Origin: Paraglaciecola sp.
GTDB lineage: Bacteria; Pseudomonadota; Gammaproteobacteria; Enterobacterales; Alteromonadaceae
DNA length: 64,000 nucleotides
Direction: 5' to 3'
Assembly: GCA_009993955.1 (NCBI GenBank)
Contig: JAACSL010000006.1
Coordinates: forward strand, 84,631 to 148,630
Shown: in pieces, positions 53,583-63,645 of the stretch
Layout: each line of letters begins with the position of its first letter
Position numbering within the stretch: position 1 is the stretch's first letter
The notes under the pieces: generated by a model
The model's database searches: none
The model's input: the letters and a program-made list of their open reading frames with translations, nothing else
What the model was told of the DNA's origin: nothing
Translations under genes and position numbers: made by a program

Positions 53583-54041
53583 ATGCTGACGCTACTCGGC
53601 AGCCTTCTAGGCTTTATTTCCAGCGCTTTTCCGGATTTGCTGAAGATCTGGCAAGACAAACAAGACCGCGCTCATGAGCTGCAAATCCTCGATCGCCAGA
53701 TGGAGCGGATGCGCCTCGGCCATAATCAACGGTTGGAGGAAATCGCCATCAACGCTGACATCAGCGAGAGCCTGGCTTTGCTCAAACACGATAGCGAACC
53801 ATCTGGCGTAATCTGGGTGGACGGTCTTAGGGCGTCAGTTCGCCCCGTCATCACCTACGCCTTTTTCCTGCTGTTCACGACTGTAAAAACTTGCGCGCTT
53901 TTTGTGCTGGTAGTGGACCAGGGCATGGATTTTGTCTTCGCTCTTCCCCAAATCTGGGACCCGGAAACTCAGGCTCTGTTTGCAGCAGTGATGAGTTTCT
54001 GGTTTGGCCAGCGCGCCCTGGCAAAAGCACGTGGGCAGTGA
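53583..54041 (+). CDS. Three-segment holin-like protein (GTA holin 3TM type)
   Basis: The 152-residue protein has an N-terminal hydrophobic helix (LTLLGSLLGFISSAFPDLL), a charged coiled coil (HELQILDRQMERMRLGHNQR) and two C-terminal membrane segments (VITYAFFLLFTTVKTCALFV and later ALFAAVMSFWFGQ). This is the pattern of the gene-transfer-agent-type holin with three segments. It would release the endolysin encoded next. Confidence 0.75.
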   Translation: MLTLLGSLLGFISSAFPDLLKIWQDKQDRAHELQILDRQMERMRLGHNQRLEEIAINADISESLALLKHDSEPSGVIWVDGLRASVRPVITYAFFLLFTTVKTCALFVLVVDQGMDFVFALPQIWDPETQALFAAVMSFWFGQRALAKARGQ

Positions 54042-54042
54042 G

Positions 54043-54513
54043 ATGCGCCATATTACCCAAGATGGCATTGACCTGATCAAACGCTTCGAAGGTTTCAGTC
54101 CGACTGTGTATATCTGCCCGGCAGGTTACCCAACCATCGGGTATGGGCATCTGGTGAGGGAAGCGGAGCAATACGAGCAGGGTGTCACCAAGGCAGAGGC
54201 CGAAGAATTGCTGCGCCGGGACGTCCAGATGGCAGAAAAAGCAGTCCTGCGCCTGATTGATGTGCCGCTCACCGATGGCCAGTTTGATGCGCTGGTTTCC
54301 TTCACCTTTAACCTGGGGGCAGGCGCTTTGCAGCGATCGACTTTGAGACGCAAGGTTAACCGCCAAACTCACAGTGAAGTGCCAGAGCAATTCATGCGTT
54401 GGGTGTGGGCTGGCGGTCAAAAAATGATCGGATTAGTAAAAAGGCGTGGATGCGAAGCGATAATGTACTCATCGAACGATCTAAAAATTCATTTTAACGA
54501 ACAAACACGCTAA
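54043..54513 (+). CDS. Phage endolysin (T4-type lysozyme)
   Basis: From ATG 54043 the 156-residue protein has DLIKRFEGFSPTVYICPAGY and PTIGYGHLV, supplying the catalytic Glu (in RFEG) and the Asp/Thr region of muramidases. LVSFTFNLGAGALQRSTLRR supports the family. The C terminus after GLVKRRGCEAIMY is longer and unusual (SSNDLKIHFNEQTR). Confidence 0.85.
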   Translation: MRHITQDGIDLIKRFEGFSPTVYICPAGYPTIGYGHLVREAEQYEQGVTKAEAEELLRRDVQMAEKAVLRLIDVPLTDGQFDALVSFTFNLGAGALQRSTLRRKVNRQTHSEVPEQFMRWVWAGGQKMIGLVKRRGCEAIMYSSNDLKIHFNEQTR

Positions 54514-54541
54514 TATATCAGGCGATGAGGAGAAAAGACTA

Positions 54542-55519
54542 ATGGCCACTGCAGAACAATTAAAAGCACTATTGAGGAGTCACGCCGATCACGACGATCA
54601 GCGTTTCTACTCCGTTGCTTTGCAAGTGGCTGCGAAAGAAGCTCGTCAAGGTCACCATAAATTAGCAACAGATATTAAGTCTCTGGTCGAAAAATCACAG
54701 AAAACCAATAGTTTAGGGTTGGCTACTTCAAAGCCTACCACGCTTATTCAGCAGCCTAAAGGTGACTTAAAAGGCTTGCTTGAATTAAATCACTCTTCGG
54801 TTCGCAGTAATGAGCTGGTTCTTTCCGACGATATTCGCGAGCGACTAGAGCAAGTGCTTTTAGAGCAACGTCAAAAAGATCGGCTTGCACAATTTGGGCT
54901 TTCTGCTCGACGCAAATTGCTTTTCACTGGCTCACCAGGAACAGGCAAGACTATGTCCGCTACAGTTTTAGCAACTGAACTCAAGTTACCGCTTTATACG
55001 GTTGTTCTTGATAGCCTGATTACCCGATTTATGGGGGAAACAGCGGCTAAACTTCGCTTGATATTTGACCATATAAAACAGACTCGAGCGGTATATCTCT
55101 TCGATGAATTTGATGCAATTGGTACTCAGCGAGGAGCGCAAAATGATGTGGGTGAAATTCGCAGAATTTTGAATTCTTTTTTGTTGTTTGTGGAACAAGA
55201 CTCATCGGAGAGTGTGATACTCGCCGCCACAAATCATCCTGAACTACTTGATAAAGCGCTTTATCGCCGTTTCGATGACATTATTCAATTTGAAAAGCCT
55301 GGTAAAAAACAAATAAAAATTCTGGCGGAAAATCGATTGGCGATGTTTGATACTGATTCATTAATGTGGAATGAAATAACCTCATCAGCTGAAGGTTTAA
55401 GCTCTGCAGATGTTACCAGAGCTTGTGAAGATGCGGCAAAAGAAGCCGTTCTACACCATGAGACCCACCTTTCTACCGATCTTGTCATCAAGGCCATTAA
55501 ACGACGTAAGACAGGATAA
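54542..55519 (+). CDS. AAA+ ATPase of an IetAS-type defence pair
   Basis: The 325-residue ATPase carries Walker A FTGSPGTGKTMSATVLATEL near residue 125, Walker B AVYLFDEFDAIGTQ near residue 185 and an arginine-finger region ATNHPELLDKALYRRFDDII near residue 230. GAGGAG precedes the ATG. With the following S8 protease it matches the IetA/IetS pair (first described on Agrobacterium plasmids and later counted among anti-phage systems). The two genes are more AT-rich than the phage genes and start 28 bp after the endolysin, so they look like cargo. Confidence 0.85.
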   Translation: MATAEQLKALLRSHADHDDQRFYSVALQVAAKEARQGHHKLATDIKSLVEKSQKTNSLGLATSKPTTLIQQPKGDLKGLLELNHSSVRSNELVLSDDIRERLEQVLLEQRQKDRLAQFGLSARRKLLFTGSPGTGKTMSATVLATELKLPLYTVVLDSLITRFMGETAAKLRLIFDHIKQTRAVYLFDEFDAIGTQRGAQNDVGEIRRILNSFLLFVEQDSSESVILAATNHPELLDKALYRRFDDIIQFEKPGKKQIKILAENRLAMFDTDSLMWNEITSSAEGLSSADVTRACEDAAKEAVLHHETHLSTDLVIKAIKRRKTG

Positions 55520-55530
55520 TAAAAATTTAG

Positions 55531-58041
55531 ATGACGGATCGCAGACCTCACCTCCTTCTCAATGGATTTAATAGCCGCGAAAAATTTCGTTCAAAGAGAA
55601 CGGGAAGGAACCCTGTTATTCCGCCTCAAAATCGCTCAACTCATGGTCAGTCTCTGTCAGGCCAATTTACAAATGTACTCAATCAATATCAAGTTCATAG
55701 AGATGGGGTTGAAAACCCGATAACTCAGGACGTTGGTATTTATGTAGAGATAATTTCTGCTGATGGCTGCGAGTTGCCACTTGATAGTTTGGATACCAGC
55801 GATTTTAATCTTCGTTATTGCAAAAAAGAAAACGAGCATGAAGTGGCACTGGTTTTTATTCCAGAGTCTCGTCGAAATGCATTTCACAACAAGTTGCAAC
55901 AATATTTAGACTCAAGCAAGGATGGTACAGGTGGGCCAAGGAATCACAACCTTATTGATAGTATTGCAGAAATAAGGCTGGCCAATTTAAAATCATTTTG
56001 GACGGATGATCCCGCTTTTTTTCCGGAAAACTCACAGCAGGAAATTTGGTGGGAATTATGGCTAAAAAATAGAGCCGAAAATGAAAACCCTATCGCTATT
56101 GCACAGCAGCTAGCTGAAAGAATAGGAGCAAGGCTTGGGAATACATCTATTAGTTTTTTTGACAGTACAGTTTTACTTATAAGGGCTTCAGCTAATCAAC
56201 TGGAGTGTGCCGTTGAGCTGATTGCCAATTTGGAAGAATTACGATTGGCGAAAGAAACACCGAATGTCATTGTTGAATCTTCTCCTAAAGAACAACAGCA
56301 GTGGGTCGATGATTTATCAAGCAGGTTGCGAGTTGATCATGAGCTAACAACAGCCGTTTGCATCCTGGATACGGGCGTTAATTATAACCATCAGTTATTG
56401 CGATATTTCTGCAATCAGGAGCAAGCGGAGAGTTGGAATCCTACCTGGCCTCACTATGATGAATTTGCTCCACTGCAACCCTACAATGATCATGGATCTA
56501 TTCAAGCTGGAATAGCCTGCTTTGGTGATCTTCAAGCTGCATTAGTTAGTGATGATGATATTTCAATTTCTCATGTCGTAGAGTCCGGACGTATATTGCC
56601 GCCTACTGGTGCAAATGCCCCCGAATTATATGGCGCAATAACTGTTGGTACGGCAGCGAAGCTCGAAATAGAAAGGCCACATTTGAATCGAGTTTACTCA
56701 TTAGCTGTGACATCAGCCCCTGAGCGTGAAGGTGGTCAACCTTCATCATGGTCAGCGGAAATAGACCAATTTTCATCAGGAACTGAAGACGGTGTACAGC
56801 GACTGTTTGTCATTTCAGCCGGAAATAATACTGGAGTCGATGCACTAACAGATTATTGGGATCAAGTGCATTTAGCGCAGATAGAAGATCCTGCCCAATC
56901 CTGGAATGCACTTACTGTCGGCGCGTACACTGAAAAAACAACCAACGACGACCCAAGTTTTGTAGGTTGGTCGCCATTTGCAGTGGCAGGCGATGTCGCA
57001 CCAGCCTCCCGCTCCGCTGTTAGCTGGGGTTGGCGAAAGCAATCACCTTTCAAGCCCGATGTGGTCGCCGAAGGTGGAAATCGGTTGTTATCACCAGCGC
57101 GTACTGAAGTTAGCAATGCTGAAGGTGTTTCACTACTGACAACATCAGGAAGAACAACGGGGCAGCTTTTTGAAACCACTGGTGATACCAGTGCTGCGAG
57201 TGCTCTTGTATCCAGACAGGCTGCTATTTTGATGGCCGAATATCCAGAATATTGGCCAGAGTCTATTCGTGGGCTGATCGTTCATTCTGCCACTTGGACT
57301 CGGAGAATGTGGGAGCGCTTTGGTCTCCTGAGTGAACAGCACAGCCCGAAACTAGCCAAGGAGACTATGCTCAGAACTGTCGGACACGGTGTTCCAGACC
57401 TTGAACGAGCTCAATACAGTGCGGATCATGCCCTGACATTAATTGCTCAAAATTCCTTGCAGCCCTTTATAAAGGCCCCAAATGCCAGTATTTCAGATGA
57501 TCCAAAATTAAATGAAATGCAGCTTTACCAACTGCCTTGGCCAATTGAGGCGCTTCAACAATTGCCGCCCGAATTAGAGATAAAACTTAAAGTTACCTTA
57601 TCTTATTTTATTGAACCAAATCCAGGGAGAAGAGGTTATCGGCGCCGATATAGCTACCAGTCTCATGGCCTAAGATTTGAAGTTATTCGCCCTGGGCAGT
57701 CGCTTGAAAACTTTCAGGCTTATGTTAATGGCGTGGCAAACAGTGATGAATATGAAGGCCCAGAAGGCAATAATGACGGTTGGACGCTTGGTCCGCAATT
57801 AAGAACCAGAGGTTCTTTGCATGTGGATACTTGGACTGGGCCAGCAGCAGATCTTGCGGACATGCATACCATTGCGATTTTTCCAGTGGGTGGCTGGTGG
57901 AAATATCGAACCGCACAAGACCGCTGGCAAAATACTGTTCGCTACAGCTTAATTGTCAGTATTGATGTCCCTGATGAAAGCATTGATATTTATTCGGTTA
58001 TTGAGAACTTGATTGAAACGCAGGTTGAAATAAATGTGTAG
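55531..58041 (+). CDS. Subtilisin-like S8 peptidase of an IetAS-type defence pair
   Basis: The 836-residue protein has the catalytic Asp in CILDTGVNYNHQ (near residue 280), the His in YNDHGSIQAGIACF (near residue 325) and the Ser in TTGDTSAASALVSRQAAILM (near residue 555). About 250 N-terminal residues precede the protease. In IetAS the protease is the effector and the AAA partner controls it; here both are intact. The gene starts 11 bp after the ATPase gene. Confidence 0.85.
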   Translation: MTDRRPHLLLNGFNSREKFRSKRTGRNPVIPPQNRSTHGQSLSGQFTNVLNQYQVHRDGVENPITQDVGIYVEIISADGCELPLDSLDTSDFNLRYCKKENEHEVALVFIPESRRNAFHNKLQQYLDSSKDGTGGPRNHNLIDSIAEIRLANLKSFWTDDPAFFPENSQQEIWWELWLKNRAENENPIAIAQQLAERIGARLGNTSISFFDSTVLLIRASANQLECAVELIANLEELRLAKETPNVIVESSPKEQQQWVDDLSSRLRVDHELTTAVCILDTGVNYNHQLLRYFCNQEQAESWNPTWPHYDEFAPLQPYNDHGSIQAGIACFGDLQAALVSDDDISISHVVESGRILPPTGANAPELYGAITVGTAAKLEIERPHLNRVYSLAVTSAPEREGGQPSSWSAEIDQFSSGTEDGVQRLFVISAGNNTGVDALTDYWDQVHLAQIEDPAQSWNALTVGAYTEKTTNDDPSFVGWSPFAVAGDVAPASRSAVSWGWRKQSPFKPDVVAEGGNRLLSPARTEVSNAEGVSLLTTSGRTTGQLFETTGDTSAASALVSRQAAILMAEYPEYWPESIRGLIVHSATWTRRMWERFGLLSEQHSPKLAKETMLRTVGHGVPDLERAQYSADHALTLIAQNSLQPFIKAPNASISDDPKLNEMQLYQLPWPIEALQQLPPELEIKLKVTLSYFIEPNPGRRGYRRRYSYQSHGLRFEVIRPGQSLENFQAYVNGVANSDEYEGPEGNNDGWTLGPQLRTRGSLHVDTWTGPAADLADMHTIAIFPVGGWWKYRTAQDRWQNTVRYSLIVSIDVPDESIDIYSVIENLIETQVEINV

Positions 58042-58111
58042 GGGCAGGCAGTACATCTCGTAAATGTACTCCATTAATTCGGTTTGCAATGAAACGCACT
58101 TAATCACTTCC

Positions 58112-58981
58112 TTACAGACTCAAAAACCATTCCGGCTCAACAGTCACCTTTTCAACAAGCTCTGTCTTTACTCCTAAAGCCAGCTCTTTCAATTTGTCCG
58201 CGAGCTGGTCGCCATCCACAAGATCAATGGGGGCGGCGCCATCGCGGTTGGCTTCTTCAATAGCCGCTTTGGTAAAGCTTCCTGTGGTGATGAACATGCC
58301 TCGGTCCGCGCGACCGACGATGGCGCCTCGAAAGTTCCGAATCTCTGGCGCACCCACAGAGCCTTTGTATTTTTTGCATTGAAAGGCGATATGAAAACTC
58401 ATCAAACCATTAATTCTGGCGATGCCTTTGCCATCGATGCCACCATCACCGGTACGTCCGGTAACCTCAACATGAACAAAGCCTGATTCTCTGAGCATTC
58501 GTTGTGTAAGCCGCTCAAAGGCGTCAGGGCTCATTTCCTCAATCAGAATATGATGTAACTTCTCTCGCCAGGCGAGAGCCTCTTCCGGTGACTCATCGAC
58601 TGATGTGGCTGGATCGGCAGGATCAGCGCTGTCTTGGTTACTTTTTTTATCCAGTGACCGCACATGATTCACGATCTCTCGGCTATCAATTTCAGGCACT
58701 TGCCTCGCTTTATCCGTAAGCGCCCAAACACCTCGCGCGGAGTTTTCCAAATATCCTGCTTTTTTAAGATATGTTCGCGCCCAGGCCAAGCGATAGCCGA
58801 TTTCTGTCTGGCTGCTTTTTTCGGGGTTGTGCAAAACGGCCAGCGTATCTTCATCAAACTTTTCAAGCTCGACCACGGCCTCATAGATCTCATCAATGCT
58901 GCCTGAGCCACCAAGGTTAACGAGCGCTTTCATCAAAGGCAGCATAAGCTGATCGTAGGTCACCATTTTTACTGCGCTCAT
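58112..58981 (-). CDS. Mrr-family restriction endonuclease
   Basis: The 289-residue protein has the Mrr N-terminal winged helix (YDQLMLPLMKALVNLGGSGS, then SARGVWALTDKARQVPE) and Mrr catalytic domain: ESGFVHVEVTGRTGDGGIDG (Asp), FHIAFQCKKYKGSVGAPEIR (QxK) and GRADRGMFITTGSFTKAAIE. Mrr enzymes cut methylated DNA. Its start overlaps the helicase gene by four bases. With the helicase and HTH genes it forms one minus-strand operon. Confidence 0.9.
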   Translation of the reverse strand: MSAVKMVTYDQLMLPLMKALVNLGGSGSIDEIYEAVVELEKFDEDTLAVLHNPEKSSQTEIGYRLAWARTYLKKAGYLENSARGVWALTDKARQVPEIDSREIVNHVRSLDKKSNQDSADPADPATSVDESPEEALAWREKLHHILIEEMSPDAFERLTQRMLRESGFVHVEVTGRTGDGGIDGKGIARINGLMSFHIAFQCKKYKGSVGAPEIRNFRGAIVGRADRGMFITTGSFTKAAIEEANRDGAAPIDLVDGDQLADKLKELALGVKTELVEKVTVEPEWFLSL

Positions 58982-60926
58982 TTGCTTTCACTCCATCCGG
59001 ATGTCATCAGTTCAGTAAAATCGCGGCGTGAGAGCACGTTGGAACAATCCCGCCAATCTTTTTCGGATGGAGACATGGTTTCGGTGTAGCGCAGGTCAAA
59101 GCCATTGGCCTGTTTCTGGGCGTTGATGTACTCATCCATTTTTTCGCCCATGGTTTCGATATCCTCAATCCATTCATCTCGAATGGTATCAGGCAGTGAG
59201 CCAAACAGGTTGTAGCGATCTTGCATTCGCTCAGATAACTTTTCATAAACCTTTTCGTCGACGGTTTGTTCGTTGACGAGATTCAACATATCGACTTTTT
59301 CGCGCACCTGGCCAAAGCGCTTGATGCGACCAATTCTTTGCTCTAAACGAGTAGGGTTCCATGGCAGGTCGATATTGATCAGGGTGCCCAGCGTCTGAAG
59401 GTTCAACCCTCTGCTGCGGCTTCGGTGGCGATCATGATTTCAGCATGATTCCTAAAATGATCGATTAATGCCGAACGACGATCTACTTGAGGCGAGCCGC
59501 TGATTTTGTCGCTGTCTTTATTTTCCGCTAACCAGCCTTGATACACTTCAGTGGCTTGTGGATGGTTATTGGAGCCACTGAAGGTTACGATTTTATTCTG
59601 GTAGCCATTGGCAGACAGAAACCGGTTTAAGTATTCCTGCGTGCGCTTGGATTCAGTGAAGATAATTACCTTTATCGGTGCACCCATTGCTTCCATTTTG
59701 CTGAAACCTTGGCTCAACGCGGTGAGAAGCGCTGTAGCTTTACTGTCGGTTTCAATTGCTTTGGCTTTACTGATGTAGAGTTTTATTTCATTGATTTCGT
59801 CTTCGAGTAACTCAACGTCGATGTCTTCATCGCCACCATAAACCTCGTCGATCTCTTCCAGATATTCTTGCTCGAGGTCATCGTCATCTACCAAAGTAGC
59901 CACTACATCGATCTCGCTTTTGGCGCTTTGCCTTAACGATTCCAAGCGCCTCAAGATGGTTTCGAGGGTGTTAAGTACCGCGTACGAACTGGACGCTAGT
60001 AGCTTGCGCAGAATCAACCCCGTCAGGTGACGCTGATTGCGAGGAAGTGCATAGCTTTCATCACGCTCTAATAGCGCGGAGATACCGTTGTAGAGATCTT
60101 CTTCCTGTGTTGTGGGGGTAAAAGGTACGGTTAAGGTTTGGCGCTGGGTATAGCGTACGTATTCCAATACATCGCGCCGCAAAGTTCGGTGTATAAAACC
60201 TTTAAGCCTGCCTTTCAGTTCGGCCACTGAGCCTTGGCCTTGAATATAACTTTGGCGGAAGCTTCGTTCATCACCAAAGAGTTGCTCATCAATTAACGTG
60301 GACAGACCATAAAGCTCCATTAACGTGTTTTGCAATGGCGTTGCAGTCAATAACAGCTTCTTGCGTCCAGCAAGCGCTCGGCGTAGCGATTGACCCATGC
60401 GGTTGCTGGCACGATGAGCATTCCTAAGTTTGTGTGCTTCATCTATGACGACCAGATTCCATGGCTCTACCAACAATTGCTCTTCAAGGCGCGCAGCATA
60501 GTGGTAGGACATGATGATCACTTGCTTTTCTGCAAGCGGCTTGTAAACGCCTTCCTTTTGTCGGTTTTTCCAGGTTTTAGCGTCCAAAATTTGGGATGGC
60601 AAATTGAATTTATCGGCCAGCTCCTGGGCCCATTGTCGGCGAAGTGAAGCTGGGCAGATGATCAGAAGCTTTCGGCGACGTTCAGCCCAGTATTGGGAAA
60701 GCACCAGGCCCGCTTCGATGGTTTTACCTAGGCCCACTTCATCGGCCAGCACAACGCCTTGGCTCAAGGGGTTGTTGAGAGCAAATAGCGCCGCGTTGAT
60801 CTGGTGAGGGTTCAGATCAACGCTGGCATCAAATAATGATTGCGAAAGACTATCAACCCCCCCAGCGGCATGGCGAATGGTAAGCTCGTGGGCATAGTAT
60901 TTCGCTTGGTGGTTAGTTATCTGCAT
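58978..60926 (-). pseudogene. SNF2-type helicase with a single-base frameshift
   Basis: ATG 60926 has GGAAAGGAAGG upstream, 14 bases inside the HTH gene. Motifs: GVVLADEVGLGKTIEAGLVL (I), WNLVVIDEAHKLRN (II), LLLTATPLQN (III), IMIATEAAAEG (V) and NPTRLEQRIGRIKRFGQ (VI). At 59403-59406 the frame breaks: EAAAEG meets a stop and the sequence continues as LNLQTLGTLINIDLPWNP from an overlapping TTG (TTGA). One missing T would restore a helicase of about 650 residues. The gene is likely inactive unless the base is an error or the TTG allows re-initiation. Confidence 0.88.
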
Positions 60927-61113
60927 TCCAGCCTTCCTTTCCTTGGGATGACTGTTCAGCAATCCACTTATCGATCTCAATTTTCTTAAAGCGCCATGCA
61001 TTGCCCACCTTGAATGCAGGTATCTTTTTGGCAGCGGCCAAGCGGTATACGGTGCGCTCGTTCACTTTCAGAAAATCGGCGACTTCTTTGATGGTCAATA
61101 TTTCATCGCTCAT
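60913..61113 (-). CDS. Excisionase-type helix-turn-helix protein
   Basis: The 66-residue protein reads LTIKEVADFLKVNERTVYRL followed by AAAKKIPAFKVGNAWRFKK, the excisionase/MerR-like HTH family. It is first in the HTH-SNF2-Mrr operon and probably represses or activates it. Its promoter region shows inverted GTACTA/TAGTAC sites (61143-61175). Confidence 0.85.
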   Translation of the reverse strand: MSDEILTIKEVADFLKVNERTVYRLAAAKKIPAFKVGNAWRFKKIEIDKWIAEQSSQGKEGWNADN

Positions 61114-61236
61114 TGCGTTGTCTCTTTGCTGAAATCAACAAGTACTAATAATCAAATGTTTGTCAAACTAGTACAAATGAGTGCATGGATCAATCATTTT
61201 TTGCGTAAGTGTCAACCACGGAATAGTGAGATGTGC
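61114..61236 (-). promoter_or_regulatory. Probable promoter/operator of the HTH-SNF2-Mrr operon
   Basis: Reading on the minus strand, TTGTAC and GATTAT are separated by 17 bases and could be -35 and -10 elements. Inverted GTACTA...TAGTAC half-sites overlap them, suggesting binding of the HTH protein. Confidence 0.4.
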
Positions 61237-61513
61237 CGTCGCTACACCAATTTACCTATCAAACTCCTTCGCCAAGTCCGATAATCAGTCACTGATTTTA
61301 AAGGGTTCTCTGTTCTCAGCTCATGGACTTGGGCTTGGCGGGATAGGGAGAGGCACTGAGAGTATTCGGCCATTTAGAGAAGAATTGCCGGTAGAAGTCC
61401 GCGATTACAAAAGCTGCGAAGTCCGTAAACCCTTGCCACACAAGGCCTGTAGCGCGGGGTGCAGGCATAAAAAAAGGTGAACTGAGATCAGTTCACCTTT
61501 TTTAATTTGGTGG
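61237..61513. repeat. Direct repeat DR1 bounding the ParDE/recombinase unit
   Basis: This 277-bp sequence is homologous to DR2 (63646-63921, 276 bp). A block of about 50 bp (61291-61340 versus 63700-63749) differs at one or two positions. It ends with a perfect GGTGAACTGA/TCAGTTCACC hairpin flanked by A and T runs and then TTTGGTGG. No coding sequence is convincing within it, although a 99-codon frame crosses it. Confidence 0.8.
61476..61503. terminator. Hairpin terminator at the end of DR1
   Basis: The sequence AAAAAAGGTGAACTGA-GA-TCAGTTCACCTTTTTT is a perfect 10-bp stem with A and T runs, able to terminate in both directions. It faces the parE 3' end at 61580 and may end that transcript. 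Confidence 0.75.
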
Positions 61514-61579
61514 CAATTATCAATATGAGAAAACGTACAGCACTATTACCCAAAACCAGTCGTGACGGGGATTAGCTGG

Positions 61580-61879
61580 CTATTTCAGGTGGCGCGCGGG
61601 GTCTTGGCGGCCATGTAGTACGCGGATTATTTCCACACTGGCGGCCGTAACACGGTAAAACAGAATATGGCTTTCAATTGGCAGGCTGCGTATACCGGCG
61701 AGTAGTTCTGGCCGCTCTGTGCCCAAGAGGGGATTCTCAGTCAGCGACCAGAATTTTTCTTTTAGGGTTTCCAGATAGCTATCGGATTGAGTCTGTCCCC
61801 ATTGTCGAAGTCCGAACTGATAAATATCTTTAAGATCGACTTTGGCTGCCGGGGAAAGTAACAGTACGTGTTTTGGCAT
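61580..61879 (-). CDS. parE: ParE/RelE-family toxin
   Basis: The 99-residue protein has the ParE fold: LSPAAKVDLKDIYQFGLRQW at the N terminus, LAGIRSLPIESHILFYRVTA in the middle and EIIRVLHGRQDPARHL at the C terminus, typical of ParE toxins that target gyrase. It begins five bases after the antitoxin stop. Confidence 0.9.
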   Translation of the reverse strand: MPKHVLLLSPAAKVDLKDIYQFGLRQWGQTQSDSYLETLKEKFWSLTENPLLGTERPELLAGIRSLPIESHILFYRVTAASVEIIRVLHGRQDPARHLK

Positions 61880-61884
61880 TCAGT

Positions 61885-62142
61885 TCAAGCCTTGAAATCG
61901 TCAAAAAATGCACTCAGTGCTTCTTTCGATTCGAGCGTGATACCTTCACCACGCTCCAGCTGGTCTACGCCAACTTTCAGTTGTTCGCGCAATCGAGCTA
62001 GCTTCACTTCGTGAATCCAATCTTCATGAGTATCCATAAAGCGCAGTGCTTCACGGATCACTTCGCTGGCATTGTTGTACAGGCCGCTTTCCACCTTGGC
62101 TTTAACGCGGGATTCGAGTTCTGGTGTTAGTGATACATGCAT
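61885..62142 (-). CDS. parD: ParD-family antitoxin (ribbon-helix-helix)
   Basis: From ATG 62142 (GGAGGT five bases upstream) the 85-residue protein has the RHH N terminus MHVSLTPELESRVKAKVESG and YNNASEVIREALRFM, and a C-terminal toxin-binding helix region (EGITLESKEALSAFFDDFKA). It is directly upstream of parE and likely autoregulates the pair. Confidence 0.9.
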   Translation of the reverse strand: MHVSLTPELESRVKAKVESGLYNNASEVIREALRFMDTHEDWIHEVKLARLREQLKVGVDQLERGEGITLESKEALSAFFDDFKA

Positions 62143-62207
62143 GGTGACCTCCAAAGGTAGACATTGCCATGAAAAATGCTAGGCTGGAATACAAAGATTG
62201 TCAATAA

Positions 62208-63604
62208 TTGTACTCTATGCCTGAGCAACCGCCCAACAAACGCTGCGCCATCTATTCCCGGTCATCCGTGGAAAAAGACAAACGCGACCCTTTCGACTCG
62301 GTGAGCGCCCAGTTTATGGTCTGCGCCGAATTTATCGGCTCGCAGGTCAGCCGTAATTGGACCTTGGTGAGTAGCCTGTATGAGGATCGAGGCTATTCCG
62401 GCTGTCACCTGCGGCGGCATGTTTTCAATCGCTGCTCGCCGACATCAAACGCGGGCTGATTGATGTAGTGGTCGTTCACCGGCTTGATCGCCTGACGCGA
62501 AATCTGTCCGACTTCCAGCAAATCATTGCCGAATTTAATGCTCATAACGTTGCGTTGGTTTCGGTGACTCAGCAACTGGATATGTCGCATCATGTGGGCC
62601 GGTTGGCAACTAATATTCTGACTTCTTTTGCCGAATTCGAACGCGAGATGGTCGGTCAACGCGTGAAGGAAAAGCGCGCTGCAACGTTGCAGAATGGCCG
62701 TTGGCAAGGTACGTCCTGCCCACTTGGCTATCGGATTAAAAACGATTGCCTATTGGTCGATGCCAATGAGTCTGCCATCGTGAAGGAGCTGTTTTCCCGT
62801 TACGCCAGCCAAGAATCGGTAACTGCGCTGATTCGTGATCTGGATGAACGCGGCATTCGCAACAAGGAGTGGAAAACCCGAACGGGCAAGCTACGTGGTG
62901 GCCAGCCCTTCAACCGCAATGCGATTTATGTGTTGCTGAAGAACCGGGTTTATCTGGGCGAGGTGTTTTTTGGTGGGAGTTGGCAGCGCGGCGCTCATGA
63001 ACCGATTATCGTGGGCGCCTTATGGGCACAAGTACAGGGGCTGCTCGAAAACCGAAGCCGACGCGGTGACACCCGAGCCGATACAGATAACGACACCATC
63101 TTTATGTTGAAGGGGCGAGTATTCGGGGCTGACAGTCGCGCCATGTCGCCTTGGCTGTCGTCGGCCTACAAAGGCCGCAAATACGCCTACTACATACCAC
63201 AGCGAGAAATTGCCGAAGGCGCTGGTGTTTCTGGCTTGCCACGGCTGCAGGCGGCGAATCTGAATAATCAGGTTTGGTCCTATCTGCGCCGATGTCTGGC
63301 AGACCCAGCTTGGCTGCTTGAGTATCTGCCAACTGAGCTGACCGCTCATGCCGACTTTGATGCTTCGCTGGTTGTTGGGCGATTGATGAAGCTGGAGGGG
63401 ATCGCTGATCTGCTGTTTCCCGTTAACCAGAAAGCATTGGTGCTCCGCCTGATTGATAAAGTGACTATCCATCCTGACCGGTTGGTAATTGAGCTGAACC
63501 TCGACGAGCTGATGGAACTGATTCTTGAGTTGCTGGTTGATCAACCGGATTTGGCCACGACGTACCGGCAGCTGTATTCGTCTGCCAGAAGTCACGGACG
63601 CTGA
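62208..63604 (+). pseudogene. Serine recombinase, frameshifted near its active site region
   Basis: The N-terminal part (62208-62459) has CAIYSRSSVEKDKRDPFDSV (nucleophile Ser) and SSLYEDRGYSG, then loses frame near 62415. The second part from 62430 onward reads LLADIKRGLIDVVVVHRLDR (in the frame of 62468) and continues through a resolvase/Recombinase domain to 63604. One missing base would restore about 465 residues. The start codon is uncertain (ATT/ATG region near 62214). It belongs to the large serine recombinase family but differs from the intact one at 17185. Confidence 0.85.
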
Positions 63605-63645
63605 TTTTCATATTGTTTTTGGTTTATCTGAGGGCGCTGACGTTC

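Noticed and set aside
61181..61480. 99-codon ORF across DR1
   Set aside because: The equivalent DR2 sequence does not keep this frame and no ribosome site is present, so the repeat is probably non-coding.
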